A stretch of DNA of 64,000 nucleotides, from contig JAUQYZ010000258.1 in assembly GCA_030587475.1 (NCBI GenBank), forward strand, positions 1 to 64,000, written 5' to 3'. Source of the DNA: Candidatus Sigynarchaeum calidifontis. Lineage in GTDB: Archaea > Asgardarchaeota > Lokiarchaeia > Sigyniarchaeales > Sigyniarchaeaceae. Each line of letters starts with the position of its first letter. The stretch's first letter is position 1. Positions 52,483-61,369 of this stretch are shown here, in pieces. Under the pieces are notes generated by a model. It saw only the letters and a list, made by a program, of their open reading frames with translations, was not told the origin of the DNA and searched no databases. The position numbers and the translations under genes were made by a program.

Positions 52483-52506
52483 GTTAAACCACAGTCTCGG
52501 TTTAAC
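52483..52506. promoter_or_regulatory. perfect inverted repeat at the cooS start, candidate operator
   Basis: GTTAAACC (52483-52490) and GGTTTAAC (52499-52506) are exact complements with an 8-bp spacer. The site lies between the TATA box and the ATG, so a bound repressor would block initiation. In RNA it could form a hairpin. Confidence 0.55.
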
Positions 52507-52514
52507 GTTATATT
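52507..52514 (-). promoter_or_regulatory. TATA box of cooS
   Basis: AATATAAC on the minus strand, centred about 29 nt before the ATG at 52482, which implies a leaderless or nearly leaderless mRNA. Confidence 0.5.
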
Positions 52515-52521
52515 CCCGTAG

Positions 52522-52537
52522 ATGCATTTTAATGCAT
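52522..52537. promoter_or_regulatory. second perfect palindrome upstream of the cooS TATA box
   Basis: ATGCATT and AATGCAT flank a 2-bp centre. It lies upstream of the TATA box for cooS and about 60 bp before the divergent gene at 52599, so it could control either. Confidence 0.4.
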
Positions 52538-52598
52538 TTCTTTATGAAAAAAGCGTTCATCGCCATTTTCTTTTTACTTTCCTTGCAGAGAACTATAT

Positions 52599-55500
52599 AT
52601 GAACCGACGAACCTCGATCATCTCTTTCGGGATAGTACCTTGCTTCGTGATTGCCTTGGCCGGTGCTGGCCTCCAGCCAGGGATGCCGAGAGGACGGGCG
52701 CCTCGTGATGCGATCTTGATTCCTGCCCAAGGCTCTTACGAGGATGCCGCCCCGGGCAACTTGAGCGCGATCGTCGTCGACGCGGGAGTGGCCACAGACA
52801 AGGGCCTCAACGCGTCGATAATGGCCTTCAAGGCAGAGTGGGATTGCCAGTACGGCACGATACCTGTCCGCACGATCGACGCCTCCTTGCATCTCGGTGG
52901 CTTCCCGAATGCCACCGCCGCCTCCGCGGTGCTGAACGGCTCGCTGCTCTGGTGGAACGCGAGCGGGATCCTCGCCGGGATCGCGGACGTGCCGGTTCCG
53001 AGCGTCAACAGGTCGGCCGGCAGCCAGGACACACTGCTCGCACCGTGGAAAAATGCTACCATTGGCACGGGCTGGGTCATGGACGCGGGCTGTTTTGACA
53101 CGATGCAGCGCTTCACGGCTTACCAGGCCATCGTCATGAACCGCCACGAGAACTGGACTGGCATGGGGATCCACCAGATGCGGTTCCAGGTACAGCTGGA
53201 TTCCATGGGCTGGATGACGGCGATTCCATCAGCAGAAGCCGCCTTCAAGGTGTACGTGTCCCGGCAGATCAACTGCATCGAGCTGCCCAGTTCCCCTCTG
53301 AACGAGATAGCCAACATCTCGCTGCCCGGGTTCAATAACGGCTGGACCGCGAGTGACATCTCCTCGAGGGCAAGCTTGCTCGCCTGGCTGGGCGACATCC
53401 TCCAACTCGCCGCCCGCTACCACGTGCGCGTGTTCCTCGCCACCGACGAGATGATCATAACCCGGCCAATGTACGACTGGTTGAACGCCCGGCTCGGCTA
53501 CGCGGGAGCCGAGTACGGCACCGAGGAGACGAAACAGTTTCCCGACAGCATTTACGACAAGGCCATCACGCCCGGCTCGCCCACGTGGACGCTGCTCGAA
53601 GCCAAGTACAACGCCACGGTCGAGGCGATCCAGTCGATCATGAACGCGACGAATTCGGTTGGTTTCGGCGGATTCAAGTTCCGCATCGACGACATCTCTC
53701 TAAAAAATTGGCAAGGTAATGAGATCTACAAGAAGGTCTCCTTCATGCACACGGTCGCTACGCTTGGCCGATTCATCAACATCACGACGGCAGCGGCGGC
53801 GCGGGTCGGCGCGGAGGTCATCCAGCGCATGTGGATGCTCGGCGAGGAGGAGAATCCGTTCAACAACGTCGCGCTCTGCAAGCAGATGCTCGACCCGATC
53901 CAGGCCACGAACTTGATCCTCCGCACCAAGGAGACGTACAACGACCACTGGCTGAACATGCCCGCGAACCCTACCTTGGGCGTGAGCCACCACCGCTGGA
54001 TCATCGGCTGGGCCGTGCAGTACATCACGCCCTATTACCGCAGCTTCTTGCATGACTGGTACGCGGAGAACGGCACGAAGTACGACTACGGCAACGGCAC
54101 GACGGTCGGCTGGTGGGAGAACCCGAACATCGTCGGGTATGACAGCATGCTTCTTACCTCCGCGGCCTGGCGCACCCTCGCGACGCCGATCGCCACCCAG
54201 GAAGCCACGATCTTTTACCTCGTCCAGCATTCCTATAACGCATCGATCCGCGCCGGGGACGGCGTGCGGGCGTACCTCCGGAAGGTGGGCATCGTGGATC
54301 CCGCGGTCGTGCAGAACATCTCCCGGGTGTTCGAGCTGTCGGTTTCGGCGTTCAGGCAGCTCTTTTTTATGAAGGCGTGGAGTTCGACGGGGAAGTTCCG
54401 CGGCGACGTGCTCAACAACAATAACGAGGTCAAGTATGACCCCGTGCGGTTCAACATGTTCTATCAGACTTTGCCCGGTTATGGCGGGAGGCCAGGGGTC
54501 GACTACACGCTCGAAGAGGGGTACAACGGCAGCGCGGTGGCGCGCCAGATGGCTGAACTTTGCCCGTCATCGTACCCAGGGTACGGGACACTCGACGACT
54601 CCCCGGGATACGTCTTCCAGGCGTCGTCCGTCGATACTTCCAACCTCACCAGTGTCCTGGGCTATTTCCGGGAGCATATGCGTGCCTACGCGGCGTTCGC
54701 GGACCTCTTCGCTGAATGGCGGGCGTGGCACGTGGCGTATTACCACTGGCTCTACACGTGGGACGCCCGGTGCTTCGACATCGCGGAGCGGGCCCGCGAG
54801 GCCGTCATCGCCAAGCATGCGGCTTACCAGCAGCGATACACGCCGAAGGGATGGGGGTTCATCTATAGTGCCGGGGACCTGGAAGGAGCGTGGATGTCCC
54901 TTGTTGGGAACACCGGCGAGGCCCGGCTGGATTTATATGGCGTGCTGGCATTGATCGCGTGCATCGGCATCGCTGGCTTCTTTTCCTTCAAGCGTAAAGG
55001 GGTTTCCCTAACGGAAATGGCCAGGGCCATGCTCGGCATCTTCCGGTGGAAAAAGGAGGAAGAGCGTCGGGAGGGGCTCTTCGTCGGCTTGAAAACCAAT
55101 CCCCTGGCGTTGGTAACGGGCGGATTGGTCGTCCCCGCGGGCGTCGCTGCCAGCTGGGCTTTGCTGTTCAATGCATTGTTCGCGTGGCAGCTGCCCGACC
55201 TCGCCGCGCCGTTCGCCGTGATCTTGCCGGGATACATCGCCGGCGCGAGGCTCGGCCTGGCCATCTCGCAAGTCACCGGGAAAAAGGACTGGCGGTCCAT
55301 GCACGCCGCGGGGCTTGCCATGGCCTGGCAGTACATCTTGCTCGTCATTTTCGCCATCACGTTCACGATCGGCGGATCGATAAACGTCATTCTCGGCACG
55401 AGCAGCACGGGCTTTTATGCGCTCATCGTGATCCTCATCGCTTGCGCCGTGATGGGCATCTGGTCGTTCATGCGGAACATCGTGTACAAGGGCAAGTTGC

Positions 55501-55631
55501 ACGCGATTGGAACCTTCTGGATCATCCTCGGGTGCATCGTTGCGTGCGTCTTCGTTGCGGGCCTGCTCGCGGGTGGCATCGAGAACGTGATCGAGGCGTT
55601 CTTGTACCGGCTCGACCACCTGGGCGGGTGA
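52599..55631 (+). CDS. giant secreted enzyme-like domain fused to six C-terminal membrane helices
   Basis: About 1010 residues. A signal peptide (residues 6-24) is followed by about 740 extracytoplasmic residues with many Trp, Tyr and N-x-S/T sites. Features include FLATDEMIITRPMYDWLN, TNSVGFGGFKFRIDD and HHRWIIGWAVQYITPYY, which recall TIM-barrel glycoside hydrolases, but I cannot name the family or catalytic pair. Six hydrophobic segments follow from about residue 785 to 1000, separated by a basic loop (FRWKKEEERREG). It is divergent from cooS. Polysaccharide work is suggested by the GH10 enzyme in the window only. Confidence 0.68.
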   Translation: MNRRTSIISFGIVPCFVIALAGAGLQPGMPRGRAPRDAILIPAQGSYEDAAPGNLSAIVVDAGVATDKGLNASIMAFKAEWDCQYGTIPVRTIDASLHLGGFPNATAASAVLNGSLLWWNASGILAGIADVPVPSVNRSAGSQDTLLAPWKNATIGTGWVMDAGCFDTMQRFTAYQAIVMNRHENWTGMGIHQMRFQVQLDSMGWMTAIPSAEAAFKVYVSRQINCIELPSSPLNEIANISLPGFNNGWTASDISSRASLLAWLGDILQLAARYHVRVFLATDEMIITRPMYDWLNARLGYAGAEYGTEETKQFPDSIYDKAITPGSPTWTLLEAKYNATVEAIQSIMNATNSVGFGGFKFRIDDISLKNWQGNEIYKKVSFMHTVATLGRFINITTAAAARVGAEVIQRMWMLGEEENPFNNVALCKQMLDPIQATNLILRTKETYNDHWLNMPANPTLGVSHHRWIIGWAVQYITPYYRSFLHDWYAENGTKYDYGNGTTVGWWENPNIVGYDSMLLTSAAWRTLATPIATQEATIFYLVQHSYNASIRAGDGVRAYLRKVGIVDPAVVQNISRVFELSVSAFRQLFFMKAWSSTGKFRGDVLNNNNEVKYDPVRFNMFYQTLPGYGGRPGVDYTLEEGYNGSAVARQMAELCPSSYPGYGTLDDSPGYVFQASSVDTSNLTSVLGYFREHMRAYAAFADLFAEWRAWHVAYYHWLYTWDARCFDIAERAREAVIAKHAAYQQRYTPKGWGFIYSAGDLEGAWMSLVGNTGEARLDLYGVLALIACIGIAGFFSFKRKGVSLTEMARAMLGIFRWKKEEERREGLFVGLKTNPLALVTGGLVVPAGVAASWALLFNALFAWQLPDLAAPFAVILPGYIAGARLGLAISQVTGKKDWRSMHAAGLAMAWQYILLVIFAITFTIGGSINVILGTSSTGFYALIVILIACAVMGIWSFMRNIVYKGKLHAIGTFWIILGCIVACVFVAGLLAGGIENVIEAFLYRLDHLGG

Positions 55632-55690
55632 CTCGCTTCCTTTCTACCTTTAACGTGTTATATCGAACTTACGCTTATATGCGCGCCGTG

Positions 55691-55700
55691 TTTTTATACA
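55691..55700 (+). promoter_or_regulatory. TATA box giving a leaderless ADP-ribosylglycohydrolase mRNA
   Basis: TTTTTATACA lies about 26 nt before the ATG at 55722, so transcription should begin at or next to that codon. This decides the start in favour of 55722 rather than 55701. Confidence 0.5.
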
Positions 55701-55721
55701 ATGGATGTACAAGGTCAAATC

Positions 55722-56495
55722 ATGATCGGGGCCATCGTCGGTGACATCGTCGGCTCGATTTTCGAGTATAGCCCGATGAAATCAATCGATTTCCCCCTCT
55801 TCAACCCCCATTCGTTTTTCACGGACGACACGGTCTTGACCGTGGCGCTCGCGGACAGCATCTTGACCGGCGATCCGTACGAGAAGAAGATGAAAGAATA
55901 TTTCCGGCGATATCCAAATGCCGGGTATGGTGGAACGTTCGCATTATGGGCAAAAAGCAAGGATGATCCGCCGTACAACAGCTGGGGGAACGGGTCGGCA
56001 ATGCGGGTGAGCCCGGTCGGGTTTGCCTATGACAACCTTGACGAGGTTCTCGATCGGGCAAGGGAGAGCGCGGCCATGACGCACAACCACCCCGAGGGGA
56101 TCAAGGGCGCGCAAGCCACGGCGGCTTGCATCCTCCTCGCGAGGCAAGGGAAATCCAAGGACCAGATCCGGGATTATATCGAAAACACCTTCCATTACGA
56201 TTTGCACCGGTCGGTCGAGGCGATGCGGCCCACGTACAGGTACGATATCTCTTGCCAGGGCTCCGTGCCGGAATCGATCATTTGCGTGCTGGAATCCACG
56301 GACTTCGAGCACGCGGTGCGGCTCGCCATCTCGCTGGGCGGCGACGCGGACACCATGGCTTGCATCGCCGGTGGCATTGCGCAGGCCTTGTACGGTGGCG
56401 TGCCGGAAAAGATAAAGGCACATGCACTGCGTATCCTCGATGATCCGCTGAGGGACGTCGTGGGGCGGTTCTCGCGACGATACAAGTGTGGTTGA
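55722..56495 (+). CDS. ADP-ribosylglycohydrolase (DraG/ARH family)
   Basis: About 257 residues. The start MIGAIVGDIVGSIFE is the standard family N-terminus. Metal-binding acidic motifs are FTDDTVLT near residue 33 and GGDADTMACIAGGIAQALYG near residue 205. SWGNGSAMRVSPVG is also conserved. The enzyme removes ADP-ribose from proteins or hydrolyses ADP-ribosyl compounds. The following gene encodes a RING-type finger protein, so the pair may belong to a protein-modification circuit; this is context only. Confidence 0.92.
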   Translation: MIGAIVGDIVGSIFEYSPMKSIDFPLFNPHSFFTDDTVLTVALADSILTGDPYEKKMKEYFRRYPNAGYGGTFALWAKSKDDPPYNSWGNGSAMRVSPVGFAYDNLDEVLDRARESAAMTHNHPEGIKGAQATAACILLARQGKSKDQIRDYIENTFHYDLHRSVEAMRPTYRYDISCQGSVPESIICVLESTDFEHAVRLAISLGGDADTMACIAGGIAQALYGGVPEKIKAHALRILDDPLRDVVGRFSRRYKCG

Positions 56496-56605
56496 AGCCC
56501 GGATCGTGCTGCCGTGGTGCCCCGGAAGTACTCGAGCAGATTCAAACGCACAAGCTTCATTAAAGTTGAATAGGATTAGTCATTCAATCGCGGCGCGTGG
56601 AAGCC

Positions 56606-57871
56606 ATGTCCGAAAAAGACCTATACAGCGAAGTCAAGAAGCGAAAGATGGAAGCCCTCGGCAAAGCGAGCATTGTAAAAGCCGTGGAGCAAAAGGGGAA
56701 GGTCTTGAGCATCAAGGGGCAATATGACCAGCCGGACAAGGTGATGAACTACTGCTACGCAGCCGTGAAGGACACCATCAACCCGAACCAGTTCAACAAG
56801 GCCAACATATCGAACTACGACCTCGTGGTCATCGGTTGCCCCGGAAATGAGATCCCCTCGGAATATCACCTCCGGTTCAGGGATTACGTGGTCAATGGCG
56901 GCTGGATCCTGAGCACGGACTGGGTGCTACGCACGATCGTCGAGCCCATTTTTCCAGGATACATCAGTTGGAATGGAGAGAAAACCGCAGATGTGGTCGT
57001 CGACTGCCAGATAGCAGAACCCAACCACCCGTTCATGCACGGGGTCATCGAGGGCTTGAAGGGCTTCAAGGGCGGCGACGATTCGAAGATGGGGCCAAAG
57101 TCATTGAAGGCATCGCAAGGCCCGGGGCTGCAGCCGACTTTTAAATGGTGGTTGGAGGATAAATCATTTCCGATTTCCGTCCTCAATCCCCAGGAGGTCA
57201 AGGTGCTCGTACGGTCGTATGAAATTGGCAAAAAGTGGCGTGCCGATCCGGTGTTCGTGTATTTCACCTACGGCAAGGGCCTCGTCGCGCATTTCATAAG
57301 CCACACGCATTTGCAAAAAGGCGCGAGCAAGGGCAAGTTCGCGAGCGCCATAATCGTCACCAACTTGCTGGACGAGTGCATCAAGCACAAGTATGGCATC
57401 GAGGCGGGCCGCCAGCGCAGCGGGTACCAGGATATGAGCACCCCGGCTGGCGGCATCAGCAGCAGCCCGTCGTGGGGGTCGTCTTTTGTTTTGGTCGGGG
57501 GGCAAGCGGCACCAGCACCCCCTCCGTCCGAGGACGCGTACAACCCTTACGGCAGCCCGAAGGCATCGAAGGGCGCGCCCGCCACGGGGTATAGCCCCTA
57601 TGCCTTGCCGACCGAAGGGCCGGCTTCCTACGCCCCCGACCCTGCGCAGGGTGTCGTGCCGGACTTCGGCGGCATCGCGCAGGCCGTCGAGATCCAGATG
57701 GTAGACGATTCGACGAAGATGTGCGTCGTGTGCGGCCAAGACTTCTCGTCGTCGTCGGGTAAAATATACGAGTGCAACGCGTGCAAGGCGGTCTACCACG
57801 AGGACTGCGTGCAGCAACAAGTCAATTCCGAGGGCACGTGCAAGTCGTGCTTCAAGGTACTCCTCTTCTGA
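56606..57871 (+). CDS. GATase-like domain protein with C-terminal RING-type zinc finger
   Basis: About 421 residues. Residues 1-260 look like a class I glutamine amidotransferase/ThuA-type flavodoxin-like fold (YDLVVIGCPGNEIPSEYHL, DYVVNGGWILSTDW). A Pro/Gly/Ser/Ala-rich linker spans about 275-365. The tail is a zinc finger with CVVC, CNAC, YHEDC and CKSC: eight ligands in a C4-H-C-C2 cross-brace order typical of RING or PHD-like fingers. In Asgard archaea such small RING proteins occur with ubiquitin systems, but no ubiquitin, E1 or E2 gene is in the window. ATG at 56606 is preferred to GTG at 56597. Confidence 0.75.
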   Translation: MSEKDLYSEVKKRKMEALGKASIVKAVEQKGKVLSIKGQYDQPDKVMNYCYAAVKDTINPNQFNKANISNYDLVVIGCPGNEIPSEYHLRFRDYVVNGGWILSTDWVLRTIVEPIFPGYISWNGEKTADVVVDCQIAEPNHPFMHGVIEGLKGFKGGDDSKMGPKSLKASQGPGLQPTFKWWLEDKSFPISVLNPQEVKVLVRSYEIGKKWRADPVFVYFTYGKGLVAHFISHTHLQKGASKGKFASAIIVTNLLDECIKHKYGIEAGRQRSGYQDMSTPAGGISSSPSWGSSFVLVGGQAAPAPPPSEDAYNPYGSPKASKGAPATGYSPYALPTEGPASYAPDPAQGVVPDFGGIAQAVEIQMVDDSTKMCVVCGQDFSSSSGKIYECNACKAVYHEDCVQQQVNSEGTCKSCFKVLLF

Positions 57872-57911
57872 TCTCTTCCACGATTCATTTTGCAAGTTTC
57901 CACGGTTGCGA

Positions 57912-59063
57912 TCACTCCCGCTCCACGCCGGCGAACAGGCTGCCCTCCTCGCATTCCTGGCACCCGACGATCGCCGTGCGACCGCCGGGGAGGCGACAAG
58001 AGGCAACCCGGTTGACCATGCGCGGGACCTTGAGCCGCTGCATGATGGAGCCCGAGGCGACATCCATGACGATGACATCACCACCCGTCGTGCCGAGGAG
58101 CAAGTGCCGATCTTCCCCTATTTCGATCATGGACCACGCGTTCACGTTCACCCCGTCCTCGGGCCTCGTGCTCCAGAGCAGCTTGCCAGAAGAAAGCTCG
58201 TGGCACGCCACCACGCCAGGATTACCCATCTTTTGACCAGTTTCATCAATGGCAAGGGGTAATTGGTAGGAGGTAGAAAAGACTTTATTAGCTCCGGGTA
58301 GCAGCCGGCATTTCCACGCGAACGAGTCGTGCTCATAACGCCATAACACGCTCCCGTCCTTCATCGCGAGCAGCTTGAGGAACCCGTCGTCCGCCACGGC
58401 CGCGACGAGACCGGCCGGTGAAGCGGATACGTCGCGCACGTAAGACTCGAACTTGTGGAACCAGGCCATCTTGTACGCGCCTCGTTTCTCGCCCTTCTTG
58501 CGCTTGTAACACCGGAGCGTGTAATCGTTTCCCCCGGCGATGATAACATGTGTCTCCTCGTCATCGAGCAAACATTGGTCGACCACGTTCACCCCGGACT
58601 GGAACGTGTCCCCCCATGTGAGCCGGCCGTCCGAAGCCGTGAGGAGGCGCAGCGTCTTGTCGATGCTTGGCACGATGAGCACGCGCTCGCCCGTGAATGG
58701 ATCCTTGTAGAGCTTGAATTCCGAGACCGTCGCGGAGAAATCGTGCGACCAGCATGGGCCGCCAACCACCGTGTAAGCGTGGAAGTGCCCGTCCTCCCGC
58801 GCGGTGAAGAATGCAGGCCGCGAGGCAGCGTCGGGGACGTCCGCGACCACGTGCCACGACCGTGACTTCGCCTCCCGGCGCCATTCCTCGTTCGCCGTGA
58901 GCGTGGCACCATCGACCCGCATTATGATGCTGGCCAGTGCCATCGTGCTCGTGGTGCAGGCGACGTGGAACTCGCCTGGCTTGTCGCCCGGCAGGGAGTA
59001 GCAGTCGAATGAATCCACCTCCCCCTTAAGGCAGGCGACTTCGGACAAGGTGAACGGTCTCAT
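57912..59063 (-). CDS. PQQ/WD40-like beta-propeller protein
   Basis: About 383 residues with repeating blades such as LRLLTASDGRLTWGDTF, LKLLAMKDGSVLWRYEH and ACHELSSGKLLWSTRP. The D/S-G-x-L-x-W pattern is the PQQ-like quinoprotein propeller motif. It has no signal peptide, so it is cytosolic and probably a binding scaffold rather than a dehydrogenase. ATG at 59063 overlaps the previous stop (ATGA), so it is coupled to the gene at 59060-59872. Confidence 0.8.
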   Translation of the reverse strand: MRPFTLSEVACLKGEVDSFDCYSLPGDKPGEFHVACTTSTMALASIIMRVDGATLTANEEWRREAKSRSWHVVADVPDAASRPAFFTAREDGHFHAYTVVGGPCWSHDFSATVSEFKLYKDPFTGERVLIVPSIDKTLRLLTASDGRLTWGDTFQSGVNVVDQCLLDDEETHVIIAGGNDYTLRCYKRKKGEKRGAYKMAWFHKFESYVRDVSASPAGLVAAVADDGFLKLLAMKDGSVLWRYEHDSFAWKCRLLPGANKVFSTSYQLPLAIDETGQKMGNPGVVACHELSSGKLLWSTRPEDGVNVNAWSMIEIGEDRHLLLGTTGGDVIVMDVASGSIMQRLKVPRMVNRVASCRLPGGRTAIVGCQECEEGSLFAGVERE

Positions 59064-59872
59064 TGGCGTGCCTCGCATGGACCAGTTCGGCCGGGATCAA
59101 GTGCAGCGGCGATCATTCCCGTGATCGCTTCCAGCTGTATTTTAATTATGAGGAGCAACGATTTAGAGAAGGCTTCCTGGGACAGGATGGCCTTGTCGAG
59201 GCGCACGTGCAACTTGCCGCCCATGCATGCCGCATCGCGCGCCACGCAGCCTTGCAAGCAATCCAGGATCGGCCATGAGAAAACTGACGACTTGAAGGGG
59301 CCGCTGCGGAGAAGGGCTTTCCGGAGTGCCTGCATCGCGGCGGCGCGATCGACGTGCCCAGCCAGCTCATCCAGCCGCCGAGGCACGATATCCCAGGATT
59401 CCACGGCCAGGCAGAACGATGGCGAGCGAATCGTCCCCGGATCCAACTCGACAACGGGGGCATCGACGACGGGTGCATCCTTGATCCGCTCGATAATCGA
59501 GGGCTCCTTGATGACGTGCAGCATCATCTCCATTGACGTCTCGATGAACAGGAGCAGCAGCTTGAACTCGACTGCCTTGATGGCGGCCGGGGAGAAATAC
59601 CACTTGATGTCGCGGCCGAATTCCGGATCATCGAGCAACACCATCACGACGTCCAGGCCATGCAAGACATCCCACGAGATCGCGTGCACCGCACTACCCA
59701 AGATCGATTTCCATTGGCTGGTCACGTTTCGCTGCGCGATGAAGACGATCGATCCCGATTCGACGAAGGCGCGGATGTCGTCGAAGGCGGGGAGGTACGT
59801 GCCGAGCAAGCGGCGCTCCGCGTGGCGGGACTTGTCGAGGGAGGAAAAAGTGGCGTAGGTGGAAGGATCCAT
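59060..59872 (-). CDS. protein of unknown function in the glycosyl-lipid gene group (270 aa)
   Basis: No family is recognised. The protein is a mix of helical and strand-like segments (GSIVFIAQRNVTSQW, LDVVMVLLDDPEFGRDIKWYF) with a Cys-rich stretch (ILDCLQGCVARDAACMGG) near residue 215. It has no membrane segment. ATG at 59872 lies 8 nt after the GlcNAc-1-P transferase stop and its own stop overlaps the propeller gene, so the three form an operon. Confidence 0.65.
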   Translation of the reverse strand: MDPSTYATFSSLDKSRHAERRLLGTYLPAFDDIRAFVESGSIVFIAQRNVTSQWKSILGSAVHAISWDVLHGLDVVMVLLDDPEFGRDIKWYFSPAAIKAVEFKLLLLFIETSMEMMLHVIKEPSIIERIKDAPVVDAPVVELDPGTIRSPSFCLAVESWDIVPRRLDELAGHVDRAAAMQALRKALLRSGPFKSSVFSWPILDCLQGCVARDAACMGGKLHVRLDKAILSQEAFSKSLLLIIKIQLEAITGMIAAALDPGRTGPCEARQ

Positions 59873-59879
59873 CGGCGAT

Positions 59880-61199
59880 TCACGCGCCCCGGGCTGCTTT
59901 CTTCGGGGCCATGAGGCGGTTGAAGTATCGCATCGACAAGATGTACCACGCGCCGAGACCCACCATGGCCAGCGCCCCGGCCACGAGCCAGTTGGTCGTT
60001 GTTCCCAAATCGATAACGATTCGGTCGATGAAGACAAGGAGGCCGATGAACGCCGCGTACACGATGACGAAAACCAGGTTCAAGCCCCGAATCGCTGGGA
60101 ACAGGAACGACGTGATGATGAATATGGCCACGGCGATGACGATGCAAGTGATGAGGACGGGGCTTAACCAATCATTGTGAAGGGTGGAGACGACGAGCGC
60201 GGAGGAGAGCACGGACAAGGCAGCGGGGGTGATGTTTAAGGCGATGATGTTCTTGACCAGGACGGGCTCCGATAGCGGCGCTCGCGCCGTCACGATACGA
60301 GGAATCGTGAGGGGCGCGTTTTTTGCAGTAGAAGCCTTGATCAAGTCCCCGTCGATCAATTCTATATCTTTCACCATTATCGTGGCACTCTCCCTGAAGC
60401 CTCGCACCGACCGGATCACGTGGAAGGCGTTGAATAGATGGGGGATGATGGCGACGATCAAGGCGAATTCCATACTGCCAACGATCGCGATGCAGCCGAA
60501 GGCCATGCCGATGGTCAAGGTGCCTATATCACCGGGAAATACCTTGGCGGGGTATCGGTTGTAATAAAAGAAGGCGACGAGCGCCCCGAGGAGCGGCAGT
60601 GCCAACACCAGGGCCATGCTGGATCCGCTGATGACCGCGCCAGCGATGAGCGCGAGAGTCACGACGATGGACGTGCCTGAACCTTGGCCATTGTAGCCTT
60701 CCAGCATGTTTGTGGCATTCATAAGCACAGCAAGGAACCCCGGGATGAAAACTGCATACAAGAATTCAACCCGCAGCATGCCAAGGAATGGCACGGGGGG
60801 TTTTCCTTTGATGATCTCTGGGAAAAGACCGAACATCGGTCCGAGGTAGAGAGCGGTCATCGGGATGGCCGCGAAGATCACGGATACGATTTTCTTCAAC
60901 GCGGAAAGGCGATACTTGTCATCGAGGAACCCGATTGCTGCAGCTGCGCAGATGCTTACGAGGGCTACCGTCGTCATGAGCGAGAAGCCGGGTAATAAGA
61001 ATATGACCAGGACGAGGCCGATGACAATCCCGGCGAAAACGGAAATGCCACCGGACTCCGCCACGGCTGGCTTTGCCGACTTGTGAATGTCGTGGCCCAC
61101 CCAGTTGATCTTGTGCATGAAGCGTATCTGTTTTGGGAGGAGCAAGAACGTGACAAGGAACGACGCGACGGAGACGACGATGACATGCCATTCGACCAT
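59880..61199 (-). CDS. UDP-GlcNAc-1-phosphate transferase, Alg7/AglH-like
   Basis: About 439 residues with ten or so membrane helices. Family motifs of polyprenyl/dolichyl-phosphate HexNAc-1-P transferases are present: GFLDDKYRL near residue 89 (Asp pair), TNMLEGYNGQGSG near residue 165 and VFPGDIGTL near residue 220. It would start lipid-linked oligosaccharide assembly by moving GlcNAc-1-P to dolichyl phosphate. It is divergent from the ribophorin-like gene, so first and last steps of N-glycosylation are neighbours. ATG at 61199 has AAGGTCGG upstream. Confidence 0.88.
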   Translation of the reverse strand: MVEWHVIVVSVASFLVTFLLLPKQIRFMHKINWVGHDIHKSAKPAVAESGGISVFAGIVIGLVLVIFLLPGFSLMTTVALVSICAAAAIGFLDDKYRLSALKKIVSVIFAAIPMTALYLGPMFGLFPEIIKGKPPVPFLGMLRVEFLYAVFIPGFLAVLMNATNMLEGYNGQGSGTSIVVTLALIAGAVISGSSMALVLALPLLGALVAFFYYNRYPAKVFPGDIGTLTIGMAFGCIAIVGSMEFALIVAIIPHLFNAFHVIRSVRGFRESATIMVKDIELIDGDLIKASTAKNAPLTIPRIVTARAPLSEPVLVKNIIALNITPAALSVLSSALVVSTLHNDWLSPVLITCIVIAVAIFIITSFLFPAIRGLNLVFVIVYAAFIGLLVFIDRIVIDLGTTTNWLVAGALAMVGLGAWYILSMRYFNRLMAPKKAARGA

Positions 61200-61369
61200 T
61201 CGAACCGACCTTGGAGGATATTGATGATACAAGGGAAGCGTGCTATTTTACACATTCGTGAGAAACCACCCGGGGACATCCCTAGCATTGAGGCAATGTA
61301 CCAATTAGGTTATAATGCGACGCGTGACTACGATGGGTAGTATTCGTTTGATCGTGACGCGTGAAAAGA

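Noticed and set aside
52482-52566. Longer cooS start with 28 extra residues
   Set aside because: The extra residues do not match the family start, and the TATA box and palindrome would lie inside the gene.
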